DNA of 64,000 bases from Devosia rhodophyticola (GCF_028816475.1 NZ_CP118247.1:3402001-3466000), one strand, 5' to 3'. Counted from the first letter of the stretch, positions 37,535-46,931 are shown. Notes: generated by a model not told the origin, from the letters alone. A program made the numbers and translations.

Positions 37535-38476
37535 ATGACGCAACGTAACCGGACACTTCGCACCTTTCTTGCAACAACCGCACTGGTCGCAACCGGCCTC
37601 GCCGCCACAGGTGCCCTTGCGCAGTCCAAGGTAGCCGTAATTACACCCTATCTGGCCCAACCGGGGACGCAGTTCTATGTCGAGGCGTTTGAGGCCGCTG
37701 CGAAGGACAAGGATTGGGACGTCAATGTCATTGATACAGCGGGCGACGTCGCTGCTGTCATCAGCCGCATTGAAGATATGGTCACCCAGAACGTTGACGC
37801 CATTGTTCTCAATGTCGATCCCAGTCAGGTCAGTGCCGGATTGCAGGCTGCGGCAGAAGCTGGCATTCCGGTTGTTGGTATGGATGCGGGCAGCGATCCG
37901 TTGCTGGTCACCAATGTTACCAGCAACGGCTATGCCATGGCGGCTGAAACCTCGACATATGTTGCAGACCGAATTGACGGCGAAGGCAATGTGGTGATGT
38001 TCGTTTTTGAAGCGTTCCCACCTGTGCAAGTGCGCAGTGTTGTTGCCGATGCGGTGTTTGGCAATTTTCCCGACATCAATATTCTCGACCGGGTGACCCC
38101 GGACGTCTCAGATGGCGGCATTGCCGATTCTCGCGCCAAGATGGAAGCCATTCTGGCCGCAAATCCGGAGCCGGGCAGCATCAAGGCAGTCTGGGCTGCC
38201 TGGGATCAGCCAGCACTGGGTGCGCTGCAGGCAATCGAGGCCGCTGGCCGCGACAACGAAGGCATTGTCATCACTGGCATTGATGCCAATCCGCAGGCGC
38301 GCGAAGCCATTGAATCGGGTGGCAATTTCGAAGCAACGGTCGCTCAGGATTTTAAGGGAATTGGCTCGACCGCCGCTGACGTTGTCAGCCGCATTTTGGC
38401 AGGTGAGGAGATCAAGCAGGGCGTTGTATACGTACCAACCAAGCTTGTGACCATTGCCAACGCGATGGCTGACTGA
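37535..38476 (+). CDS. Ribose-type ABC transporter substrate-binding protein
   Basis: A 313-residue periplasmic binding protein of the RbsB/peripla_BP_4 family. The signal peptide (MTQRNRTLRTF, hydrophobic core to GALA) is cleaved near residue 29 before QSK. AVITPYLAQPGTQFYVEAFE, IVLNVDPSQV and VVGMDAGSD are family features. The ATG follows GGGGGAAC. It is the first gene of a CUT2 importer divergent from the kinase. The ligand is probably a pentose or sugar alcohol. Confidence 0.92.
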   Translation: MTQRNRTLRTFLATTALVATGLAATGALAQSKVAVITPYLAQPGTQFYVEAFEAAAKDKDWDVNVIDTAGDVAAVISRIEDMVTQNVDAIVLNVDPSQVSAGLQAAAEAGIPVVGMDAGSDPLLVTNVTSNGYAMAAETSTYVADRIDGEGNVVMFVFEAFPPVQVRSVVADAVFGNFPDINILDRVTPDVSDGGIADSRAKMEAILAANPEPGSIKAVWAAWDQPALGALQAIEAAGRDNEGIVITGIDANPQAREAIESGGNFEATVAQDFKGIGSTAADVVSRILAGEEIKQGVVYVPTKLVTIANAMAD

Positions 38477-38489
38477 CGATCCCACATTG

Positions 38490-38515
38490 CTGCCAGCGGG
38501 ATTGCCCGCTGGCAG
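38490..38515 (+). other. Stem-loop after the ribose-type binding-protein gene
   Basis: CTGCCAGCGGG and CCCGCTGGCAG form a perfect 11-bp stem with an ATTG loop, 13 nt after the binding-protein stop and 10 nt before the ATPase start. No T-run follows. It probably protects the upstream message so that more binding protein is made than ATPase and permease. Confidence 0.7.
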
Positions 38516-38525
38516 GGAAATCTGC

Positions 38526-40037
38526 ATGCCCCTGCTTACCCTTAAAGATGTGACCAAGGCCTACGGCGGGGTTCCTGCCCTCAAGGGCGTGGATATGGAC
38601 ATTGCGCCGGGCGAAATTCATGCGCTGATGGGCGAGAATGGCGCAGGTAAATCCACGCTGATCAAAATTCTTGCCGGTGTTGTGGCGCCTGACCGAGCCG
38701 ACATCCGTTTTGATAATGAGCCGGTCAGTATCGGCAATCCACAAAGTGCCCATCGACTTGGACTACGTTTCATACATCAGGAGTTCAACGTTGTTCCGGC
38801 GCTGTCGGTCGCAGAGAACATCTTTTTGGGCCGCGCCTATCCGCGCCGTGGCGGCTTCCTTGTCGATTGGCGGGCGCTGAACCAAGCCGCCAGAACGACG
38901 TTACACCGCCTCGGCATCAGCCATATTGACCCTCGCCGGGCTTTGGGCAGCCTGACTCTCGGGGATCAGATGCTGGTGCGAATTTCCAGTGCTTTTGTGG
39001 GGGAAGCAGGCACACCAGCGCGCCTATATGTTTTGGACGAGCCTACAGCATCGTTAAGTCGCGACGAGTCCCAGCGCCTCTTTACCGTCCTTGACGAGTT
39101 ACGCAACAGTGGCGCTTCTGTGCTTTATGTTTCTCATCGGCTCGATGAGATCATGTCGATCTGCGACAAGGCGACGGTTATTCGAGACGGTCGAAGTGTC
39201 GATACAGGCTTGATCGCCGACATTACCCACGACGATCTGGTGACGCTGATGATCGGCCGGAGGGTAGAAGAAGCCTATCCACCACGGGTTGGCGTACCTT
39301 CAACTACGGTCATGTTCAGCGCCCAGAGTCTTGCAATTCGAGGCGGTAGATCGCTGACATTTGACGTCAAGGCGGGAGAAATCCTCGGCATTGCGGGGCT
39401 GGCGAATGTCGGACAGCGCAACGTCTTGAGGACACTGTTCGGGGATATTTCCGCTGCTGGTGGGGCAATGCTGCTTGGTGACGCGCCCTATCGGCCGAAA
39501 AGTCCTGCGGACGCCTGGCGGACGGGTATCGGTTATGTGCCGCGTGAACGGCGGTCTGAGGGATTGATCCTGTCCCGACCAATATTTGAGAATGCCTCCC
39601 TACCCCATCTGGCGCAGCAAAGTCTTTGGCGCAGTTTTCTGACCCCTCGACGGGAACAGCGTAGCGCCGTGTCGCAGGGAGAGCTGGTGCGGCTCAAGGC
39701 TGCCGGACCCAAGCAGCGGGTGCGCGAACTTAGCGGCGGCAATCAGCAAAAGGTTGTGTTTGCTAAAGCGCTTGCGGGGGAAGTGCAATTGCTTCTGCTT
39801 GATGAACCGACCCGAGGGGTCGATGTTGGGGCCAAGTTTGATATTTATACGATCATTCGCGAAATGGCGGCACGCGGTATGGGGGTGGTTCTGGTCTCCT
39901 CGGATCTGCCCGAGCTGTTGGGCATGGCCGACCGCATTGCCGTGATGCGCGAGGGCGCCATCACTGACATTATCAACGCCGCCGACACCGACGAAGAACA
40001 GCTTCTCAATCTTTGCTACGGTCGCACCACAGGTTAA
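38526..40037 (+). CDS. Ribose-type ABC transporter ATPase (two nucleotide-binding domains)
   Basis: A 503-residue RbsA/XylG-type ATPase with fused domains. The first has Walker A GENGAGKST, FIHQEFNVVPALSV and VLDEPTASLS. The second is degenerate at Walker A (GLANVGQRNVLRT), as is usual for RbsA, but keeps the signature LSGGNQQKVVFAKAL and Walker B LLLDEPTRGVD. The first domain's signature is the short LTLGDQ form. The permease follows after 4 nt. Confidence 0.93.
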   Translation: MPLLTLKDVTKAYGGVPALKGVDMDIAPGEIHALMGENGAGKSTLIKILAGVVAPDRADIRFDNEPVSIGNPQSAHRLGLRFIHQEFNVVPALSVAENIFLGRAYPRRGGFLVDWRALNQAARTTLHRLGISHIDPRRALGSLTLGDQMLVRISSAFVGEAGTPARLYVLDEPTASLSRDESQRLFTVLDELRNSGASVLYVSHRLDEIMSICDKATVIRDGRSVDTGLIADITHDDLVTLMIGRRVEEAYPPRVGVPSTTVMFSAQSLAIRGGRSLTFDVKAGEILGIAGLANVGQRNVLRTLFGDISAAGGAMLLGDAPYRPKSPADAWRTGIGYVPRERRSEGLILSRPIFENASLPHLAQQSLWRSFLTPRREQRSAVSQGELVRLKAAGPKQRVRELSGGNQQKVVFAKALAGEVQLLLLDEPTRGVDVGAKFDIYTIIREMAARGMGVVLVSSDLPELLGMADRIAVMREGAITDIINAADTDEEQLLNLCYGRTTG

Positions 40038-40041
40038 CATC

Positions 40042-41007
40042 ATGCTCACATTACTGCGGCGCTACGGCACCCTTATCGGCTTTGCTGCTATTCTCCTGTT
40101 TTTCTGGATCAGCCTGCCCGACACATTCATGACGGCGCGCAACTGGCTGAATATTTCACAGCAAATGTCGATGTTGATCGTAGTTGCGGCGGGCATGACA
40201 ATTGTTATGGTCATGGGTGATTTCGATTTGAGCGTTGGCTCAATGGCCAGCCTTGCCGGTATTGTCGTGGCGGTAATGTTCACCTTCGACCTACCCATCT
40301 GGGCGGCGGTATCGCTGGCTCTGATGGTGGGGCTGGCTGGCGGCGCCATCAATGGCGTTTTGATTAGCGTTATCGGCATATTGCCGTTTGTTGCCACTTT
40401 GGCGACCTTGACCATGCTGTCGGGTCTGGCGTTTGTGGTGAGTGGCGGCAAGACGATTTCAGGGAGGGTTATTCCCGAAGGATTTTCCGGGTTCGCGCGT
40501 GGCGGGTTGTCATTGGGCGAATGGAACGGGGTTGCGATTGCCCTTCCCAATCTGACGCTGGTTGCAATCGTCATCGTGGCGTTGGTTTGGGTTCTGTTGG
40601 AGCAAACGACATTTGGACGACGGCTTTATGCCATTGGCGGTAATATTGAAGCGGCTCATTTGAGCGGGGTGGCGGTGCGCAAGCTCAAGCTGATTGCCTT
40701 TGCCCTTACGGGTAGTACTGCAGCACTTGCCGGCATCATGTACGCCAGCCGCGTTGCCTCTGCCAATCCGACGCAGGGCAGCAGCCTGATGCTCAACGCG
40801 ATTGCCGGGGTTTTCCTTGGCTCTACCTTCAGTGAACACGGTGAACCCCGAATTCTCGGGACCATTCTCGGTGTGCTCATTCTGGGCATTCTGGATAATG
40901 GGCTTACCCAACTGAGCGTTGACAGCTATGTGCGCCAGATTCTTGTGGGGGGGATCATCATTCTCGCAGTTTCCACCAGTTCGCTGACAAAGCATTTGCG
41001 CGCCTGA
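40042..41007 (+). CDS. Ribose-type ABC transporter permease
   Basis: A 321-residue RbsC-like inner-membrane protein with about ten hydrophobic segments. AGMTIVMVMGDFDLSVGSM is the family signature, followed by INGVLISVIGILPFVATLATL and the YAIGGNIEAAHLSGV loop. It is the last gene of the CUT2 importer. Confidence 0.93.
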   Translation: MLTLLRRYGTLIGFAAILLFFWISLPDTFMTARNWLNISQQMSMLIVVAAGMTIVMVMGDFDLSVGSMASLAGIVVAVMFTFDLPIWAAVSLALMVGLAGGAINGVLISVIGILPFVATLATLTMLSGLAFVVSGGKTISGRVIPEGFSGFARGGLSLGEWNGVAIALPNLTLVAIVIVALVWVLLEQTTFGRRLYAIGGNIEAAHLSGVAVRKLKLIAFALTGSTAALAGIMYASRVASANPTQGSSLMLNAIAGVFLGSTFSEHGEPRILGTILGVLILGILDNGLTQLSVDSYVRQILVGGIIILAVSTSSLTKHLRA

Positions 41008-41041
41008 TTTACGCGTCTACGTTGAGCAACGTTAGCAACAG

Positions 41042-41066
41042 GGAACCTCCTGAGTTGTTCGCTGTT
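41042..41066 (+). promoter_or_regulatory. Possible EcfG-type promoter upstream of yihY-like gene
   Basis: GGAAC, sixteen bases, TGTT: one mismatch from GGAAC-N16-CGTT. The -10 element lies 88 nt from the ATG, further than in the other sites of this window, so the call is weaker. Confidence 0.4.
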
Positions 41067-41154
41067 GTCTTTTTATGTCCGGCACTTGTCCTCGAAATAT
41101 AACGAAACGATTTTATTCAGGGTCTACAATCACCACGATCGCGAGGAGGGATTG

Positions 41155-42147
41155 ATGCCCAGCGATGCGGAGTTGGCAGCACAAGAGGATCGTGGGCGAC
41201 AGGCAAATAGGCCGGGTGCCATCCCCCTTAAGGGTTGGAAAGACATCGGTTGGAGGATATTCCGCTCTATCGGTCAAGACAGAATTTTGCTGACCTCGGC
41301 CGGGGTAACATTCTATCTGCTCTTCGCCCTCGTGCCGACACTGACGGCGTTCGTGTCGGTCTATGGGCTGTTCAATGAACGCTCCACTGTTATCGATCAG
41401 GTGTCACTATTGGTTGGGATCGTGCCGACCAGCGGCATCAATATCATAACCGATCAATTGACCCGACTGGCTGGGGAGAGCGACGGCGCGTTGGGATTTG
41501 CTCTAGTCATATCGCTCAGTGTCGCCTTCTGGAGCAGCAGCGCAGGGATCAAAGCGCTTTTTCAAGCAATGAACGTCGCCTATCTGGAAACCGAAAAACG
41601 CTCATTTATCGTGCTGAACCTGATAGCACTCAGTTTCACGGTGCTGGGTGCCATCGCGGGGCTACTGATTGTTGCTGTGGTATTGGTAATGCCAACGGTG
41701 CTCAATTTTCTGCCGGGAAGGAGCGGGCTGGAGTGGCTGGTTCGGATTACCGGTTATCTGGCGATGCTGATGGTGTTGGTCGTTGGCATAGCCTCGCTTT
41801 ACCGATGGGGTCCGAGCCGCGAGGATGCCAAATGGCGCTGGCTCACACCGGGTGCCGGGTTTGCGTTGATAGCGCTGAGCGCAACTTCAATTGGTTATTC
41901 CTGGTATGTCTCCAATGTGGGAGACTACAATGCTGCCTATGGGTCGCTTGGCGCCTTGATCGGCTTTTTGACGTGGATCTGGATATCGGTGACGATTGTC
42001 ATTCTTGGCGCAGAATTCAATTCGGAACTGGAACATCAAACCGCGCAGGATACCACGACCGGACCTGACGAACCCCTGGGCGAAAGGGGCGCCTACATGG
42101 CCGACACCATCGGCCAGGTGTGGCCGCCGGCGCGCGGGGACAAATAA
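41155..42147 (+). CDS. YihY/virulence factor BrkB family membrane protein
   Basis: A 330-residue membrane protein with six hydrophobic segments. Family motifs are SAGVTFYLLFALVPTLTAFV, SVAFWSSSAGIKALFQAMN and LGALIGFLTWIWIS. The ATG at 41155 follows GAGGAGGG; the open frame to 41065 lacks conservation. Relatives were once called ribonuclease BN, but the protein is a membrane protein of unknown role. A near-consensus stress promoter and the stress-type gene downstream suggest stress control. Confidence 0.88.
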   Translation: MPSDAELAAQEDRGRQANRPGAIPLKGWKDIGWRIFRSIGQDRILLTSAGVTFYLLFALVPTLTAFVSVYGLFNERSTVIDQVSLLVGIVPTSGINIITDQLTRLAGESDGALGFALVISLSVAFWSSSAGIKALFQAMNVAYLETEKRSFIVLNLIALSFTVLGAIAGLLIVAVVLVMPTVLNFLPGRSGLEWLVRITGYLAMLMVLVVGIASLYRWGPSREDAKWRWLTPGAGFALIALSATSIGYSWYVSNVGDYNAAYGSLGALIGFLTWIWISVTIVILGAEFNSELEHQTAQDTTTGPDEPLGERGAYMADTIGQVWPPARGDK

Positions 42148-42190
42148 TTTTCCTGTGATGCCAGACCGGCCCGATTTTCCAGATTCAGGG

Positions 42191-42215
42191 GCAACTCTCC
42201 CAGGCAATGTGCGTT
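42191..42215 (+). promoter_or_regulatory. Probable EcfG-type promoter of the DUF2934 gene
   Basis: GCAAC, sixteen bases, CGTT. The -10 element is exact and the -35 differs from GGAAC by one base. It ends 32 nt before the ATG, the same distance as in the csbD-like and treZ promoters. Confidence 0.6.
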
Positions 42216-42247
42216 CTGCCCATAGTCGCAACGCAAGGAGAGCTTTC

Positions 42248-42445
42248 ATGGCCGCACTCACCGAGACCGAAATCCGCGAACGCGCTTATCAGCTTTGGCA
42301 ACAAGCTGGATCACCATCTGATCAGGAAAAGCAGTTTTGGTATGAAGCTGAGCAAGAGTTATCCGATGGCAGTCGCCAGGCCCAAATATTGGACAATGTT
42401 TCTGCGCCGAAATCACCGCTGCCGTCTGGGGTATTGAGCCGTTAG
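42248..42445 (+). CDS. Small DUF2934 family protein
   Basis: A 65-residue hydrophilic protein. The pattern ETEIRERAYQLWQQAGSP followed by FWYEAEQEL is the DUF2934 signature. The ATG follows AAGGAGAG. Function is unknown; in Alphaproteobacteria such genes are often under general stress control, which the upstream promoter supports. A stem-loop terminator follows. Confidence 0.88.
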   Translation: MAALTETEIRERAYQLWQQAGSPSDQEKQFWYEAEQELSDGSRQAQILDNVSAPKSPLPSGVLSR

Positions 42446-42452
42446 CAAAGCT

Positions 42453-42493
42453 GCCGGGTCGCTGCGATTTTCGCGACGACCCGGCCAATTTTT
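42453..42493 (+). terminator. Rho-independent terminator after the DUF2934 gene
   Basis: GCCGGGTCG (42453-42461) pairs with CGACCCGGC (42477-42485); the 15-base loop can itself pair GCGA with TCGC. Five Ts follow after CAA. Confidence 0.75.
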
Positions 42494-42745
42494 GCAGCAG
42501 CGCAAAACGCGCACGTCGCATTTTGGTCACGGGCGGACCTGACGTCGCAAACGCATCCACGATCTCGATATGGGTGTCGTGGACCGCCTCATATTGCGGT
42601 GCGACCGTCGCAAACGCTCTTCAACTACTTTGCAACACTTGACCAAGAAGTCGCGTCATTTTCCCCAGCGAAGCGATTTTGCTTTGAATGCAAACGTGTT
42701 TGCTGAATAAGGGACACTCTTTCAGCTTGGGTATCGTCGCGTTCT
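42494..42745. other. Gene-free stretch before the CapD-like gene
   Basis: With the terminator this makes a 300-bp gap. It holds two copies of GTCGCAAACGC (42544 and 42607), a purine-poor stretch and presumably the promoter of the next gene. I find no convincing gene or RNA. Confidence 0.4.
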
Positions 42746-44638
42746 ATGTTGACACTTCTCCGCAAAAAACTAACTGGCCTTTCAAGGCCATGGAAGCGCG
42801 CCGTATTAATGGGCTTCGACGTCGTTGCGCTGCTTTTGGTGCTTTGGCTTAGTTATTCGCTCCGACTGGGAACGCGATTTGTTCCCGATGATAGCCAGCT
42901 AGCCCTGATGGCCCTGGCGCCGATTGTCGCTTTGCCGATCTTTGTCCGAATGGGACTTTATCGCGCGGTTATCCGCTACCTGCCCGAGCGGGCGATCTGG
43001 ACCATTTTTTGGGCCATGACGCAGGCGACGCTGATCTGGCTTGCCATCCTGTTTTTTGCCGAAATCACGCGCGTTGTGGTGCTGCCCAGATCTATTCCGG
43101 TCTTTTACTGGATGTTCGGCCTGATCGTGATTTCGGGAAGTCGCTTTGCCGCCAAAGCGCTCCTGTGGTCACCGATTCGCAAAGCCTTTCAGGGCGGTGA
43201 GGTCTTTATTTATGGCGCTGGATCGGCGGGACGTGAACTTGCCATGGCGCTCCGCGCACAGGGTTCCCAGTATGTCGCGGGTTTCCTTGATGACGACAAA
43301 GCGCTGCAAGGGCGTGACGTTTTAGGCATTCCCGTTCACGCGCCCCAACATCTGGATAAGCGAATTGGGGATTTCGGCGAAACCGAAGTACTGCTTTCCA
43401 TTCCTTCGATCAGTACCGAGCGTCGCCGTCAGATTTTCAACGATCTGAGCAAGCATGAGGTGAAGATCCGTACGCTTCCAGCCATCAGCGATCTGGCGTC
43501 AGGAAAATATCTGGTCGGCGAACTGCGCGAAATCGACATTGACGATCTCCTGGGTCGCTCTTCGGTGCCGCCCGATCCAAATTTGCTGCGCGAAATGGTT
43601 GCTCACAAGGTCATTCTGATCTCCGGTGGTGGCGGTTCAATTGGATCTGAACTGGCAAAGCTGGTGGTAAAGTGGGCGCCCCGGAAACTGGTTATTCTAG
43701 AAGCAAATGAATTCGTTCTGTACCAGATTGAGCGCGTGCTCAAAGGGCTGGGCGACCTGGATGTGATCCCCGTGCTGGGATCAATCACCGATGCAACATT
43801 GGTCGCTCGCACCCTTCGGCGCCATGGCGTTCAGGTTGTGTTTCACGCGGCGGCCCACAAGCACGTACCGTTGGTTGAAGCGAACGTGTTGGAAGGGGTC
43901 CGAAACAATGTTTTCGGAACCCAGACGTTAGCGCGGGCAGCGCTCGATGGTGGTGTCGAGTCGTTCGTCTTGATCTCGTCGGACAAGGCAGTCCGTCCAA
44001 CCAATGTAATGGGTGCAACCAAGCGTTGGGCCGAACTGATCGTTGGGCACTGCGGTGCAATTGCCAAGTCGGAAGACAGAAATCAGCGCTTCTGCGCCGT
44101 TCGATTTGGCAATGTCTTGGGCTCCAACGGCTCAGTGGTCCCGCTGTTCAAGGAACAGATAGCCGATGGCGGGCCGGTCACTTTGACGGATGATCGAATG
44201 ACGCGATACTTCATGTCGATCCACGAAGCGGCCGAACTGATCGTTCAGGCTGGCGCTCTATCTGAGGGTGACGATATTTTCCTTCTGGAAATGGGCGAAC
44301 CCGTACGCGTTCGCGATCTGGCTGAAAACATGATCCGGCTGGCCGGTTTGACCGTTCGCGATGACAATAGTCCCGCCGGTGACATTGAGATTTCGACCAT
44401 TGGACTGCGTCCTGGCGAGAAACTTTATGAAGAGTTGTTTTACGATACCAATAACGTTGACCGGACCATTCATCCAAAAATTTTACGGGCGGTGAATGGT
44501 GCCCACGCCCACAACGATGTCGAAAGTGCGTTGGAGGAACTCAGACAAGCATTTACCGACGAGAGTGAACCGGAAGTTCGCCGCATTCTTTTTGAATTCA
44601 TTCAAAAAGATAACGTTGATGGTGCAACGGGCAGCTAG
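42746..44638 (+). CDS. CapD/FlmA-type nucleoside-diphosphate sugar dehydratase/epimerase, membrane-bound
   Basis: A 630-residue polysaccharide biosynthesis protein. The N-terminal part has four membrane segments (about residues 20-140), then a CoA-binding-like Rossmann domain (FIYGAGSAGRELA). The C-terminal SDR domain has ISGGGGSIGSEL, HAAAHKHVPLVE and SSDKAVRPTNVMGATKR, in which the dehydratase family's Lys replaces the usual Tyr. It converts UDP-GlcNAc-type sugars at an early step of surface polysaccharide or O-glycan synthesis. It stands alone, with no glycosyltransferases nearby. Confidence 0.93.
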   Translation: MLTLLRKKLTGLSRPWKRAVLMGFDVVALLLVLWLSYSLRLGTRFVPDDSQLALMALAPIVALPIFVRMGLYRAVIRYLPERAIWTIFWAMTQATLIWLAILFFAEITRVVVLPRSIPVFYWMFGLIVISGSRFAAKALLWSPIRKAFQGGEVFIYGAGSAGRELAMALRAQGSQYVAGFLDDDKALQGRDVLGIPVHAPQHLDKRIGDFGETEVLLSIPSISTERRRQIFNDLSKHEVKIRTLPAISDLASGKYLVGELREIDIDDLLGRSSVPPDPNLLREMVAHKVILISGGGGSIGSELAKLVVKWAPRKLVILEANEFVLYQIERVLKGLGDLDVIPVLGSITDATLVARTLRRHGVQVVFHAAAHKHVPLVEANVLEGVRNNVFGTQTLARAALDGGVESFVLISSDKAVRPTNVMGATKRWAELIVGHCGAIAKSEDRNQRFCAVRFGNVLGSNGSVVPLFKEQIADGGPVTLTDDRMTRYFMSIHEAAELIVQAGALSEGDDIFLLEMGEPVRVRDLAENMIRLAGLTVRDDNSPAGDIEISTIGLRPGEKLYEELFYDTNNVDRTIHPKILRAVNGAHAHNDVESALEELRQAFTDESEPEVRRILFEFIQKDNVDGATGS

Positions 44639-44791
44639 AATAACCATGGTGACCAATGTCTCGCCCTCAGTTTGCGCAAAAGACCGGTGCCAAGCCAAAT
44701 GCACGAACCTCAGGGCCCAGGCCGCCCAAGTGGCGATCTTGATCATCCATGTTAGGCACTGCGGCCACGCAACAAAAATCGGGATTGAACC

Positions 44792-45760
44792 ATGACTATT
44801 GCCGTTGTCGGAGGCACCGGATTTATCGGGGTTGAACTGGCCAAGCGCCTGCACGCCCACGATCAGGATGTCGCGGCGATTGCTCGGGGTCGTGAGGCGG
44901 TTCGCCTGCCCAAAGACGTGGCCTTCGTCGAGGCGGATCGGATGGACGCTGCACGCATGGCCGCAGTCCTTGATGATATCAGGCCAAGTGCGGTCATAGA
45001 TATTTTCACGATCAGCCTGCGGAACACACAATCGGTGCTCGATGCCGTTGGTCGTATCGGTGGGCGCTATGTGATGGTGAGTTCTACTGATGTTTATGCC
45101 AACTATGGCGGTTTGCTGAAGATGGAGGCACCTCCTGTTCGAAGCGAACCCGCGACGGAGGATCTGCCGTTACGGTCATTGCGATATCCCTACCGTGGTA
45201 ATCCAAGGCGTCCCAAAGGGGTCAAAGACGATCTGTTTGAAGATTACGACAAGCTGCCGATTGAAGAAGCAGTGCGAGCTGACAATCGATTTGAGACAAC
45301 TATCGTTCGCCCGCCGATGATTTTTGGCGAAAATGACAAACAAAACCGGTTCGGTTGGGTTATCGACAATACCGAACGTGGCAAACCACTCACCATTGAC
45401 CGCCGCGCCGCCGGCTGGCTGAACTCCTATAGCTATGTGGCCGACGTCGCAGAGTCTCTGGCGTTAGCCGCGGTCCATCCTGCCGCTGCGGGGCGCACAT
45501 ATAATGTGGCGCAGCCTAAGGACAGAACCGTAAAACAGTGGGCCGAGACCATCATTGATATTATGGGGCTTGAATGCGAAGTGATCACTGTCGAGCCTGA
45601 GGCGAACGGGATCATGGCGGATAGAGCGCAAAGTTCCGATTTGCGCTATCCGCTAACGCTGGACAGTCGACGCATCAGGGACGAATTAGGATTTGTCGAA
45701 ACGCTCCCTGAGTCAGAGGCATTGCGCAGGACTATCGCGTGGGCGAGGCCCAAACCCTAA
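44792..45760 (+). CDS. NAD-dependent epimerase/dehydratase family protein
   Basis: A 322-residue extended SDR. The Rossmann loop is VVGGTGFIGVELAK; VMVSSTDVYANYGG gives the conserved Ser. The usual YxxxK is not present: the aligned region reads EDYDKLPIEE, as in an atypical group of this family. RPPMIFGEND and SYSYVADVAESL complete the fold. It probably acts on a nucleotide sugar or related substrate, but loss of the standard pair makes the reaction uncertain. It precedes the XRE-cupin regulator on the same strand. Confidence 0.82.
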   Translation: MTIAVVGGTGFIGVELAKRLHAHDQDVAAIARGREAVRLPKDVAFVEADRMDAARMAAVLDDIRPSAVIDIFTISLRNTQSVLDAVGRIGGRYVMVSSTDVYANYGGLLKMEAPPVRSEPATEDLPLRSLRYPYRGNPRRPKGVKDDLFEDYDKLPIEEAVRADNRFETTIVRPPMIFGENDKQNRFGWVIDNTERGKPLTIDRRAAGWLNSYSYVADVAESLALAAVHPAAAGRTYNVAQPKDRTVKQWAETIIDIMGLECEVITVEPEANGIMADRAQSSDLRYPLTLDSRRIRDELGFVETLPESEALRRTIAWARPKP

Positions 45761-45831
45761 GGCCACAATCAGGCATTGACTTTGATTGGCCATAATTTAG
45801 TCTGGCTAAAATTGACAGACTGGAGAACTTA

Positions 45832-46440
45832 TTGTCGGTGCCTGGGATCGAAGTCACGACTGCCCTGAAAGCGAGTGAATCGTCCATCAGCGCAACGCTG
45901 GGAGAACGTTTGCGTGCGCGCCGAAAAGCCATTGGCAAGACGCTGAAACAAGTGGCGGACGACGCTTCGCTGACGGTGGGCTTTATTTCCCAGATCGAGC
46001 GTGGCATTTCCACGCCGTCCCTCGCCTCACTCTACAATGTTGCTCACGCACTGGATTCAAGTGTCGATCATTTCCTGTCCAAGGCGCCCGCGCGCCATCA
46101 TAGCGTTGTCAGCCATTCCGGGCAGCGCCAGATCTATCATGTTGGCGACACGACACGATTTTACGAGTTTTTGGAAACCGGCTTTCCCGGCGCCAAGCTC
46201 AACGCCTGCCTGTCTCACGTACCGCCCGGCCACGTATCGGAAACGATGAGCCACGAAGGCGAGGAGTTTGTTTATCTGGTGAGTGGCAAAATGCGCTATG
46301 CCGTCAATGGTGTGGAGTATCTACTCAATGCGGGTGACACGCTGCACATTGACTCCAGAACGCCGCATAGCAGCGCCAATATTGGCAGTGAAACGGCGAT
46401 TGAACTCTGGGTTGGTACCATGCAGTTGTTTCCCCAATGA
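45832..46440 (+). CDS. XRE-family regulator with C-terminal cupin domain
   Basis: A 202-residue regulator. The N-terminal helix-turn-helix has LGERLRARRKAIGKTLKQVA and FISQIERGISTPSLASLYNVA; the C-terminal cupin has HVSETMSHEGEEFVYLVSGKM and NAGDTLHIDSRTPHSSAN. The start is TTG 45832, with TGGAG six bases upstream. It overlaps the GAF gene (ATGA), which is followed by a peptide-type ABC importer, so it probably controls that importer. Confidence 0.9.
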   Translation: MSVPGIEVTTALKASESSISATLGERLRARRKAIGKTLKQVADDASLTVGFISQIERGISTPSLASLYNVAHALDSSVDHFLSKAPARHHSVVSHSGQRQIYHVGDTTRFYEFLETGFPGAKLNACLSHVPPGHVSETMSHEGEEFVYLVSGKMRYAVNGVEYLLNAGDTLHIDSRTPHSSANIGSETAIELWVGTMQLFPQ

Positions 46441-46931
46441 GTACCTCACGCCGCCCACCCACGATCGAATTGTTGGCTGCGTTGGCACGCGGCCGAGACC
46501 CGTTCATCGATGTCTTCAACCGGACAATGCTGGACATCCCAGCTATCGAGTGCGTCACGCTGCTGGCAACAGCGCCAGACCGCTCCGTCATTCATCGGGT
46601 TGGCTCCAGCGATCCGGGACGATTTCCGATTGGTGGGTTTGATCCCATTGATGACGGCACCTGGTGCCGGCGGATATTTGGCGACAAGCAACCAATCGTT
46701 GCCAATGATCCATTGCAAATGCGAGCCTTTGTCCCTGAAACGGATGATCTGGTCGCGATGGGTTACGAAGCCATTGTTTGCATGCCAATTGTTATCGCCA
46801 CTGATATGCGCGGCACGCTGAACGTTTTGGGCGAGGCCGGGGCATTTGCTCCCCCTGCCCTCGCCGAAATCGAAGCGATGTTGCCGTTTGCGGCGCTCAT
46901 CTTTACTTTCGAGGGGATCGAACTGCCATGA
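46437..46931 (+). CDS. GAF-domain protein
   Basis: A 164-residue single GAF-like domain with no output domain: IECVTLLATAPDRS, a central DDGTWCRRIFGDKQPI segment, and AIVCMPIVIATDMRGTLNVLGE as the closing strands. It probably binds a small ligand. It is coupled to the XRE-cupin gene by an ATGA overlap and lies directly before the ABC binding-protein gene, so it may be an accessory sensor or ligand-modifying protein of that system. I do not know a function. Confidence 0.75.
   Translation: MSTSRRPPTIELLAALARGRDPFIDVFNRTMLDIPAIECVTLLATAPDRSVIHRVGSSDPGRFPIGGFDPIDDGTWCRRIFGDKQPIVANDPLQMRAFVPETDDLVAMGYEAIVCMPIVIATDMRGTLNVLGEAGAFAPPALAEIEAMLPFAALIFTFEGIELP

Noticed and set aside
37522..37546. GGAAC-N16-CGTA resembling an EcfG promoter
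   Set aside because: It spans the ATG of the ribose-type binding-protein gene, so it cannot serve that gene, and the -10 is imperfect.
42544..42617. Two copies of GTCGCAAACGC as a regulatory or CRISPR-like repeat
   Set aside because: Only two 11-base copies 63 bp apart, with no further units or palindromic structure.
44646..44795. Possible small gene between the CapD-like and epimerase genes
   Set aside because: About 49 codons with Cys- and Arg-rich translation, no ribosome site, and overlap with the epimerase start.
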